A stretch of 64,000 bases of DNA from Gimesia chilikensis (GTDB lineage Bacteria > Planctomycetota > Planctomycetia > Planctomycetales > Planctomycetaceae), in the NCBI RefSeq assembly GCF_007744075.1, contig NZ_CP036266.1, positions 806,001 to 870,000 on the forward strand, read 5' to 3'. Both the position numbers and the translations under genes were made by a program. Shown one piece after another: positions 8,501-20,500 of this stretch (position 1 is the first letter of the stretch; every line of letters begins with the position of its first letter). The notes beneath the pieces were generated by a model, which saw only the letters and a program-made list of their open reading frames with translations, searched no databases and was not told where the DNA came from.

Positions 8501-11500
8501 ATCCACGGTAATCGCAACGTCGACCGGGTTAGACAGCTGGACGAGGAACTGGAACGGACTGTGGTTTTCGGTGTCGATGACTGGAGTGATCGACAGTTTC
8601 GCGGAGTCGTTATCCCGGATGTGTCCCTGGTCGGTTCCGTTAATGATCGAAACATTGCGAAGGGCAGCGTCCAGGTTGGCCAGAATGGTGGAGAAGAACT
8701 CATCGCCTTCCACGAGATTGTCATCATTGACGGTGATCGTGAAGTTCTGAGTCAGGGCACCATTCGGGGTGAAGTTCAGGATGATGGGAGCGAGAGGATC
8801 GACGGCGTTGTAGTCGCTGTCGGTGACCAGTCCCGTACCATGCTGGGTGTAGACTTCAACGGAAACATTCGAATCGACCGGATTCGAGAGAGTCGCGGTG
8901 AAGACAAAGTTCCCTTCGGATTCCAGCTTGGAGACGTTGTTGATTGTGACGGTCGCTGAGTCATCATTGATGATCGTACCCGCTGCAGGCAGTCCCAGTG
9001 TGACGTTGCGTCCTGACGCATTCAGATTGGTTGCGATGACATTGAAGAGTTCGTCCAGTTCGACTTTTTTGTCCTGGGCAATCTGCACGGTAAATGTCTG
9101 CTGTCCGGGGACAACGTCGGAGTTGGGAGAACCCAGGAATGTATACAGCTGGTTCAGCACAGGAATGTAGTCGTTGTCTGCCACCGTAGCTGTATTGTCC
9201 AGGGTGGAGAGGAAGAAGCTGACATTCGTGTCGATCGCTTTGGAAATATTCACATTGAAAGTGATATCGGTAGTGCCGGTACCACTGCCTTCATTAACAC
9301 CGCCGGAGATGACAGGATCAACCGTGATGATTGCCGAGTCATTGTTGCGAATGATACCGGTGGCGTCTGCCCCCAGAGTAATTCGGGAGTCGAGCCCGTT
9401 GGCATTCAGGTTGTCGATGAACACATTGAAGAGTTCATCCAGTTCCACTTTCTCGTCAGGAGTAATGGTAACGGTGAAGGCCTGAGCACTGGGGACATTG
9501 TCGGTGTCCGGAGTACCCGTGAAGGTGAAGCTCTGGGTTTTGAATTTGTAGTCATCATCCAGCGACTCATCGGTGGCAATTCCGGAACCGGCGGGTAACG
9601 GAGGAGTACCGTCTTTCGTCGTCAGATCGAAACCAACATCGACTGCAATCGCATTCGAGATGTAGACGTTAAATGTGACCGAGCCCGCTTCTTCGTCGAC
9701 AAAGACATCGTTGTTGACAAAGGAGATGAACGCGGTGTCCAGATCCTTAATTGTAACATCAGCTGGACCGTCCAGGTTGATTCTGCTGTCCAGGCCGTTG
9801 GCAGACAGACTGTCCATCAGAACGTTGAAGATTTCATCCAACTCCAGTTTGTCGTCATTGGTAATGTTAACGACAAAGGTCTTGACTCCAGGAACCACAT
9901 CGGTGTCAGGTGTTCCCAGGAAGGTGAAGGTCTGACGATCGGATGAGTAGTCGTCATCGATTAGCTCGTCAGTGGCAGTTCCATCCTGTGTGAACAGATC
10001 AAAGCTCACATTTTCTGCAATCGCTTTGTCAATCTGAACGGTCAACAGTGCAATCGCCCCTGCCTGCTCATTGACGGTGATACTGCTGTTGAGGAAGGTG
10101 ATGTTGGCGGTGTCCAGTTCATCCGTAATTGTTGCCTGTGCCCAGTTATTGGAATCAGGCTCAGTGATGGGATGGGACAGCGTGATCTTGGAATCGAGGC
10201 CATTGGCTGCCAGTTGACTCATGAAGACATTGAAGACTTCATCCAGTTCCAGCTTGTCGTCGTTGTTGATTGTGATGACAAAATTCTGAATCCCGGTAAC
10301 CAGGTCTGCGTCTGCAGATCCCGCAAAGGTGAACTGTTCCGTTTTCGCTGTGTAGTCGTTGTCGGCAACTGTCGCATTGCGATCCACGCTGGAGGTGCCG
10401 TCAGCGGTCGAAACATAGAAACTGACATCTTTCGCGAGAGTAATCGCTCCGCCGGAACCATCGTCGATCTGAATATTAAACGTGACAGTGGCACCATCGT
10501 CTTCCGTTACATTCAGGTCATCGGAAACAAAACTGATGACGGCAGTGTCTTCATCGGTGATGGTCACCTGTGCCGGATTACTTACGGGGGAACCCAGAGT
10601 GATCTTGGATTCCAGTCCGCCAGCGGTCAGGCTGTTCATGTAAAGATTGAAGATTTCATCCAGTTCCAGCTTGTTATCGTCGGTGATGAAGACCTGGAAA
10701 GTCTGGTCAGCAGCCGGCGTGATGGAGTTGGTGAAAGTGACCAGTTCATTGACACTGGTGTAATCGTCGTCAGTGTTTTCGTCACTGGCGTTGTCGACTA
10801 CGAGAGATGTTCCATCAGCTGAAGTGACAAAGAACTGGACATCATTCTCAACCGCGTTGGAGATATGCACCGTATATTCGACATAGCCGGTGGCAACATC
10901 TTCCGCGACGGTCAGATCGGTCTCAACGAAGGTGATTGTAGCAGTGTCATTATCCACAATCGTGATCGTTGTCTGATCGTAAACCGTCAGTGTTCCACCC
11001 AGCCCGTCATCGATGAGGCCGTCGGTCTTGGTACCATTGTCGACAGTGTCAATCGTCAGAGTGAATTGTTCATCCAGCTCAACGATATCATCATTGAAAA
11101 TGGTAAACACAACTTCTGCCGTCAGCTCATTGGCAGCGAATGTGACCTGTGCCGGTGGTGGGGTGGTGAAGTCAATTCCTTCGGTATCTCCGGCTCCGAA
11201 CAGAAGGTCGACGGTGGTTTCCAGACCAATCTTATCCCGCTCCAGCTCAACGGTAACGGTAGTCGTACCATCTTCATTCAAGCTGTAGGTAGGGGTGTTG
11301 AAGAAGACTTCAGGCAATGCTGTTACCACGATGTCGATCACATCGGTGTCTGTCTGAGAGGGATCGCCAAAGAAGTTGCCGTTATCATCAGTGGTCATCG
11401 TCAGTGAAGCGGTCGCTCCCGCGAAGGTTGAACCATCTGTCGGTGTCGACAGCGGTGTCCACGATACTCCATCCAAGGCCGTGTTGACATCTTCGATCAG

Positions 11501-14500
11501 ACCGGTGATTTCCAGGAAATAGCTGGTGCCATCATCGGTAAGATTGATGGTGACGTTGCTGGTGTTGGGGCCTGCAGCCAGTTTACCTTCGGTCATCAGC
11601 GTCGACAGAGTGACCGTGACCATCCCGTCTGTGGCAGGAGAAGTCGGGATTCCCTGGGTGCCGAGGAAGGAGTCCTGGTCGGTAACCGTCAGGGCATTTC
11701 CGTTGGCAGCCGAGAACACGACCGAGAACCCGGGATCTGTCGTCACTGTGACATTCGGTGAATCCGGAATCGGCGTAGCGTCGAAGTGGTTGATCGGCGG
11801 TGCATTCACGCCATCGCTGACCAGAATCGTGAAGGATGTCGAACCATCCGTCTGGTTCGGCTGCAACACATTTCCTGCAAGGTCTTTGACCGCGTTCGTA
11901 GTCGAATTATCAACATCAATCGTATAGAGCGTGTCCATTCCAAAGACACCGGCGATGGATGTGAAGATGACTTCGTCAGTGTTGCGGTTGTAGCTGAAGA
12001 TGTAATCCAGACCTTCTTCCAGCGTGCGTGTAGAAGTGCTTGTCCGGGCAGTCAGAGTGAACTGCAGCGAATTCACCAGGCTATCGTCAATGCCGATGCC
12101 CGAATCTTTCAGTTTCACAATCATCGTTGTGAACAGCTCGGGGTTGGTGATGTAAACTGCGTTGGGGTCGCTGTTCTGATCTACGCCGTCGACATCATTA
12201 TCTTCGGGTAACGAGATAATCGCAGTCGGGCCGACAAAGTCAGCTCGTTCAATCGCTCCGCGGTCCTTGAAGATGTTGGAACCTAAGCCAGGAGGCGGAG
12301 TTTGGGTCGGGTCGTCAACGCGTAACTGCCCGAACGCATCATAAGTCGGAGCAAAGATATCCGAGTTGGGCATCCCGATAGAGTCTTTGACGTTTACGAA
12401 ATCAGGTCGATCGGCCAGACTGTTTAAAGAACTGTCGATGGCCTGGCTGTTGTCTGCGAGGTAGTAATTTCCTTTGGATGGATTCACAAACAGAGGATCA
12501 TTGGCTCCCAGCTGGATCGAATTCGTTCCAGCGGTTCCAATCGCGGTGTTACCTTTGAAGACGTTAGCACCGACAACGTTCGGAATGCCCCCGGATGACT
12601 GCAGGTCGATCGCTGTAGAAGTGTTTGCAACAATATTGTTCAGAATGGTTGTCGTCGCATAATTTTCGACGAGGATCCCTTGGCCGGCTGCCCCCACTGC
12701 GATCTGACCAATCAGATCGGCTGTCATCGTGTTGAAGAAATTGGTGGGGTCGAGCAGGAAGTTGTTGATGTCAAAGAGCTGACCGCCGGTCGAGGTGGCG
12801 AAAGTACCATACGTGCTGGCCGTGTTAAAGAATAACGGATCTGCAATCGCATAGAATAATGAGTTCGTTGATAGCAGAGCAGCCTGGGCATCAATTGCGG
12901 CTTGCGTGGTGCTGTCGTCATCTTCGTTAGTGAGAAGAATTGGGACGATGCGGGAACCTGGTCGGTAGTTGAACGTTGTAGGGCCAGCATCAGGATCAAA
13001 GAGATTCAGGGCTTCCAGGATGGCATCACTGCCGCGTTCGGTAGCTCCCGTAATGGGAATTGTCAGGAACGGGCTTCCGGGAGCAGTAAACGTGGCGAAG
13101 TCCACAATATCCTGTACCTGCGTCGGATCATCACTGAAACCGACAGGGCTAGGCATCAAAACGAGTCCGTACTGGGCATCAATGCCTGCTGCCTGCATCT
13201 GTGAGTTAAAGTTGAGCAATTGCGCCTGTACGTTCGCAATCGCCGGTCCCATACTGCCCGAAATATCGATTATGAACACCACGTCAATTTGAGCCGAAGA
13301 CTGTGTGACGGTGACGTTGGCCCCGGACAGGGTGTTATTAACGACCTTCGTGTAGGAAACTGCTGCCGGGTTGTTTTGAGTGCTGCTGTTCGCATCGCCA
13401 CTCACACGGATACCACCGAGTCCGTTAGTGAACTCAGTGACCACGTTGTTCTGAATGGTCACACCCGGAGCGAAGCCGAGGCCCCCATTGAAGAAGTCAT
13501 TCAGTTCCGGAACGTTAATCACGCCCCCAGCCTGAGAACGGGCACTCACACCGCCGTTGGGCCCAGCTGCAACAGATTCACGCTGGCCGGCATCAATGTT
13601 GATGCCATATTCGGAAGCACTGGAGATCGAGTTGGATTCAATCGAAATATGACCCTGTTGACGAGCCAGATTCCGATCGCCCTGCTGACCATTCAGAAAG
13701 TCCGAAGGCACTGTAGCTTCCACTTCCCGAATGAGCCGGTCATTGGTGTCGAACTGGGTAGAGATTGTCAGGTCAGGTAATTGACCATTGGGCGGTGCTG
13801 CGTATTCCGTTCCACGTCGGATTTCCAACTGATACCCACCCGAGAGAAGCTGAGTAGGCGCACCAAACGTCGGATTTTGAGGCAGGTTGAAGAAGGCCGT
13901 CTGATCAGCCTGCGCTCCCGTGACCATTTCCCCACGCTCTGCGAAACCGATGATGATGTCATCGATATAGAACCCTTCAAAATTATTATTCTGTGCCTGG
14001 CGGTTGCCGTCCGGATCTCCGAACAGGTCTCCCGGCAATAAGCTTGACAGTGAAGAATCATTGGCACTGGCTAAAATCGAGCTTTCATCCAACACCAGGA
14101 ATGTGGGGGCTTCCAGCATTTCACCTAGGGAGACCAGTCCCTCTGTTTGTGAGTCTGGTGCCTGTAGCGGATATGTATCTGCAGCTCCCAGATCGACATC
14201 ATAGCCCAGGTCTGCCAGGCTGCCGATGGTGATCGTGCTGATGGGCATATTTACCCCCGCAGGTTCGGCGTATCCGGTCATCAGTTCTGTGTCCAGATCT
14301 GACTCACGCCAGTGAGAACCAAAGGTGCCTGAACCACCTGTATTTGCTACAGGAATGTCTGGCAGGCTGGTACCCAGTAGAGCATTGTATTGAGTGACCC
14401 CTTCCGTACCAGTATAGCGCGGATCTGATGTACCAAGGTCTGTAACCAGTCCCAGATCATCCCAGATCGTCCCAATGCCGAGCACGTGACCCATTTCGTG

Positions 14501-17500
14501 CAGGATTACATCGAAGAGTCGACCACTGGCTTCCATATCCGCAATGTCAGCACTGTCGAACTGCATGATCCCGGAGGAAGGAATGAAGGTTCCTGGCCGA
14601 ACCGATGTCGGTCCCGCCTGTCCCAGAATTCCACCGACACCATCAATGGAAGGAGCGGTTGCTTCGATGACAAGATCGTCAACAATGCCATAACCCATAC
14701 TGCTCAGATCAACATCGGGAACATCGCCCTGGATAATCTGGCTCCAGCGATAAGCTGCCTGCTGGAAAACAGCCTGTTGGCTGGCAGTCAGACTTGAGTC
14801 CGTAAAGAGTACATCGATCTGATAATCAGAGACTGGAGGCGTAATGGGTGACGAGGTTGTTACATTCTCACCCTCTACTGTGCCGGACGTGCTGAAATCA
14901 AATCTGAGCTGCAGAGTGGCATCCCCGGCATAATTACTCAGGTCAATGCGGGCCTGCCGCCAGACACCGGAGTTATCAAACATTTCCTGAACTTGTTGAT
15001 TCGCGTTTCCAACCCCTTCTCTCTCAGAAACGGTGAGGTAGGAAGACAACTCTCCCGAATTCGGATTTGTGGCAGGCGCTAAGGTTGAGTTATTGGTCGC
15101 CAGTTCTTCCCAGGTGGTACCGCCATCATTGGTGATATAAACGCGAGCTGCATCTCGCATGTTGCCGGTAATGGAGTTGGCATTCTCTGTTTCCAGGAAG
15201 TAGTTAAAGTAGAGGGTCGGCAGGTCGGTACCGTTGTAGCCTGCCAGACTGAATTCCCCGGAAACCAGAGAGCCATGCGCACCGCCAGCGATATTGTAGT
15301 TATCGCCGATGTTCGGGTTGGTCGAGAGGTCGCGCTGGAAGTCAGAATCCAGGACGCCGTACTGCGCATTCGGCTCATAATCGATGTAATCGTTGGTGGA
15401 TGAGTTATTAACGAGCCATTGCTCAAAGCCAAAGTAGAAACTGGCTCCCCCTTGCTGTTCGCTCTGTTCCAGACCATTCGGGAAGGTGTCGCGGTCATTG
15501 CCTCCGACATCAGTTCGAGTTTGATCAAATGTGTTATTGATCCCGTGTCCGGAATCGGTGTTCCGCCGAAATGTGGGATGCCAGAGATTAAAGTCCAGCG
15601 GTGAGAAGGCTAGGCCAGTTATTCCGGACGCCCCGACGTTAATGAAGTTTCCCCCACCATTAAAGATATTGATGGTCCCTAATGCCGGATCATCAATTGT
15701 AGACAGAAGGCTGCCTGTCGCGGGATCGATGCAGTAGAGGTTTCCTGTATTCGTAATGCCAAACAGATAATTTTGGAAGGCACCATTGTTCAGATTCTGG
15801 GGCGCTGCAGTAAGACCCTGCAAGGTACCACTGATTTGTCCGGATAAGTCAACAGCAGTAACATTGTTTACGTCACGTCTCCCCCAGCTTCTGTCGGTAA
15901 ATGTAATTGTTAGCAGATAGTTATCGTCAGTGACAGCGTAGAGGATACTCTGACTTGCTGATGCATTGATGCCACGGAAAGACATTCCCGTTATGTTACC
16001 GTAACCGGTGATATCGCCGATAACAGTGAAAGTATTACGCGGATCGGTCGTGTCAGTTGAACTGGTCCAACGGTTGTCACCTGCATCACCATTCGCCGGA
16101 TTCGCCTGATAGAGTGTGGTATTCGCCCCATCATTAACGGCATAGAAGAGATTATAGGTGGCAACGCCAATTCTCTGGAATGCCAGGGCGCCCACACTGT
16201 CAGAGTTTATCTGGACGGGATCAGTTGCACCTGTATTGGGAATACTGGGGATGCCGTCATTATTGGATGAAATTGTGCCGGCGTTACCGGGGTCAATTTC
16301 CCGATAACGACCAACGGTATTACCGACACCACTCAAACTTTCGTAGCTGAAGAGACGACCGTCTGAACGAATCGTAATATCAGCGGTGTTATCGTTACCC
16401 CCCGTAGAGAGTGCGCCGACATCAATAGTCGCATTGGCCCCTGGATATAATTCAGCGACGCGACCATCGTAAGGGTCCACGATCCGGAGGCGATCATTCT
16501 GCGAAACGTAGAGATTTACGTCTTCCAACGTGAAAGCAGTGACATTAGTCGACAGCGTGGTTTCATTCGAAATATCAAAGATGCTGCTGGTGGTGGGGGG
16601 GACGACATAAGTCGAGCCGGCAAGCGAATTGCCGGACGTATATCCACTGAAACCGATATGATCTTCAACAATGCGTTGGACGGAACTGACCGGCTCCAGA
16701 CGGATTTGAGAGTTTAATGCGCCAGAGACAAAGGTTGCATTCATAGCTTGTGGCAGACGGGCATTGGATGAAATCGCAACGTGATAGCGGAATGTGCTGC
16801 CGGGAGTTGCAGAAGGCAGTTGCACGGTGCCAATGTACGGATCCAGTTTCCCGAAGCTCCCCGCAGCCAGATTTTCGGTATCACCGTCGGCCTGGTCATC
16901 TTGAATGTCCGAATCGCGGCTGACCAGAATCAGGCGCCCCTGATCGTCGAAGACGGAGAGCGTAGTATCGCCACGGGATAATCCATCGGCGTAATCGATG
17001 TCAAAGATGGCGGCAAAGGTTTTACCACCGTCGCTACGACCTCCGATGACTTGAACCAGGTCGTAACCCATTTCGAAAGTGTACCAGTCGACATCAGACC
17101 CGTTGGACAGGGAACCGGATACCGAAAGCGTATTGCGATCGCTGGTCAGCAGGTTCCCCAGGCCCTGGGCGTTGTCGATTGATTCGTTATTCGCAGTTTT
17201 TTCAGAGGATTCACCCAGCAGAGGCGAATGGGCTGGTTGACCAAGTACCTCGACCCCATTAGTGGGATAGCGGATATCTGCATAACGGACGGTAGAACCA
17301 GGTTTCTCATCAACCTGTCTCAAGCGAACCTGTAGCTGGTATTGTCCCGATGTCTGGCCGCCTTCCAGGTTGGCTTCATCGCCGGCGACCGGTTGACTGC
17401 GTACCCGGATAAAGAAGGTACCGGTAGCACCCGCAGGACCAGGTAGGACGACGCTGAAACCGGCGTCGTTGATGTTCTGAGAATAAAAGTCTCCCAGGAG

Positions 17501-20500
17501 ATATTCATCCTGCAGGAGAGACTGTGCATCCCCACTGAGCGTCAAATCGTCAAACGAATTGAGTGAGCGGGCCAATACATTCCCGTAGAGATCCACCAGT
17601 TCGACCATGGTATCCAGCGCGGAAGAGGTCCGATCGATGTCGATCCAGATACGGGTTCCTGCGGTTCCTGTGAAGCTGTAAACATCAACATCGTCCGGTG
17701 CGTCGGCACTGATATTACCATGAACGTTAAAGCCCAGGGCGCGATTCTCGTCTCCACTGATTTCATCCGGGGCCAGGATTCCCAGATTTTGAGCGAAGCC
17801 GGGGTTGCTGTTGGTGTCGACCCCACCTGTATTATTGCCTTCAGTTTCAAAACGTTCTACGACGTTCCGATCATTGCTGTAGCGGTCCAGCCGGATACTG
17901 CGCCAGTCACCTGCGGAAGGGGTGGAGGCATCTCCGTCATTGTTGGTGTCAGTCTGGGGGAGACCGGCGGGAGTGAAACTGGCTCCGGCTGTATCATCTG
18001 CCAGCGATGTCAGAATTACAGGGAAGCCAGGCTGTCCAATGATCTGGACGGTGCCGCCGATTCGATCTTCGATGTCAAGTGGTACACCATCAGCGGTGAA
18101 GCCGGCATCCGCGCCGTCCAGTTTGACTACCAGGCCTTCATCGAGGTTGCTCTGCAGACGAATGCCACTGAAGGTATGGTGCTGGAGAACCTGAATCTCT
18201 CCCCGCAGGATATGCACGATATCAGTGTCATCCCAGACGGTTTCCGTATCGAGCAGAGCCTCGCGGACTTCCATACCGTTCAGACCGTTGTTTTCCATCC
18301 GGTTCAGACGAACCAGGGCACCATGGTTATCCGTGTATTGTGTATACGCTTCGGTGAAGCCCGTTGATCGTCCGTAGTCACCCTTGAACTTGTAATTGAG
18401 CGAGTTCGCATCAATGCTGACAACAGTTCCCTCATTGTCGCGGAAAATGTTGTCGACAATAATTGGTTGGGCGCCACGCACAAAAATTGTAGCATCATCA
18501 TTCGATCCACGACCATTGCGGCTGGATCCAGTCTGACCGCTGGCGTTATTTTCCAGAATGCTGTTGGAGATACGAAATTCAGCCTGATGAACTTCGATGG
18601 CGTTAAAGTTGGCAAAGCCCCCTTCAATCGGAATCAGACCACCGGCGTTAGTGATCAATGCGTGATCGATGCTTCCGGAAGAAGCTGCATTAAAGATGAT
18701 GCCGCCCCAGTTGCCGGGGCCATAAGGCAGGTTCGCCGGATCTGATGTATCAAAACCGTCATTCGATGTATCAAACGTCGTGCCTGCGCCGTAACGGTCA
18801 TCGCTGAGTGAGGTAAAGATGATCGGGTTGGCTTCGGTACCTTCTGCAATTAACTGAGCACTGCCACGCTCCGCTTCAATACGTGCACCAGACAGTTTGA
18901 TCACAGTACCCGGATCGATTTTCAGACGTCCATTGATTGTCGGATTGCCACTCTCATCCATCTGTCCCCCGGGGGCCCCGTAAATCTGCAGATTTTCAGT
19001 GATGACGTGAGTGATCTTGTCATTGAAAATGGCAGGCACATCCAGTTTGTTAATCGTGCTGCCATAAGGGGTGTTGATGCGAACAAACAGTCCGTTCACC
19101 GAGTTGTTTGCAATATGGTTATCGAAGATCTCCAGTCCATGCCGGTCCATGACGAACGAGCCGTTGGTAAATTGACTGTCTTCGAAACTACGTGGATCAG
19201 CGGAGATGGCGGAGTCGGCACTGAAAGCGATTGTATTCTGCCAGATAGTGGGACGGGCAGATTCAGCATGGATAGCAGAAAAGACCTGCTGAACCGAGTT
19301 TACAAACACACTGCCCCCACCATAGCTGATGTTGGCATTGTTGACCGAGTTCAGAAAGATCCCCTGATCTTCGAGGCCGGAGTCATCGCGGAAAACAATG
19401 CCCCCCCAGTCGCCCGGATTGGCACCATCACTCAAGCCATCGTCATCGCCGCCGATCGCATCATTGCCAAAGGCTGTCAGGTAGACCTGATTTTCAGTCG
19501 TCCCCAGAATCTGGAGCGCACCCTGGCTGCGATCATCCTGCAGGTTATTCGATCCCACATCGATATTAGCCCTTTGCAGTTTGATGATCACGCCTTCATC
19601 GACCATGACCGTAACATCTTTGGGAATATTAAATGTCGCCCCATCTTCAAGTGGCTGGAAGCTGTCAGTCAGACCGACGAGATAGGCATCATTGTCAGCG
19701 AGCGTACTGATGTCACCGTCAACTCCGCCATTGCCGACAATGCGGACAATCTTTGCTGTCGCGCTATTCCCCGCGGCAAGCAGGGCATCGTCGATATTGG
19801 CGTAGGGGTTCGACAGGCTACCATCTGCGGGGCCTGCTGACTGAGTCGCTTTGTCGACGAAGATGGTCTCACCTGACTGGAACCAGAAGTCAAATACACC
19901 ACCGGGTGTCCCATCGGCGTCTCCATCCAGAGCTACGCCTGTGGAATCCACCATGAACGTGTTCGCCATGGGATCTGGGGTGAAGTTGATGTCCAGCGAG
20001 TACAGGCCATCGGTCCGCCCGCCGTAGCCGGAATCAGCTACATTCGGATCGAAATCAATGTTCCCGACGCTGGTGACCGCCAGATAGTAATTACCGGCTT
20101 CCAGTTCCAGATCCAGAAACGCATCTTCACCGAAGAAATCGTCATTCCGGGCGATGATTTCGCGGACTCCGGGTGAAGTTTCCCGGTATAGAGTCAGCAC
20201 GCTGTCCAGAAAACTCTTGGTAGGCAGACGATCGGCAGTGATTTCTGCAGTGAATCGACCTGCGGTTGCTAACTCAAACTTGTGAAGGTCAATATCATTG
20301 GCGAGAGCAGGATGAATGCGGTTGATGTGAGTAATGTCAAAATTTGAGGGGAAGATCGGCTCGCCTGTTATGGTACCGCCGACATCTCCACCGGAGGACC
20401 CCATGACCGAGGGGAGGTCGTATGAGTGACCTAAGCCCAGTGTGTGTCCAATTTCATGAAACGCGGTACCGAACCAGCTCCCCCCATAGGGACTGTCACC

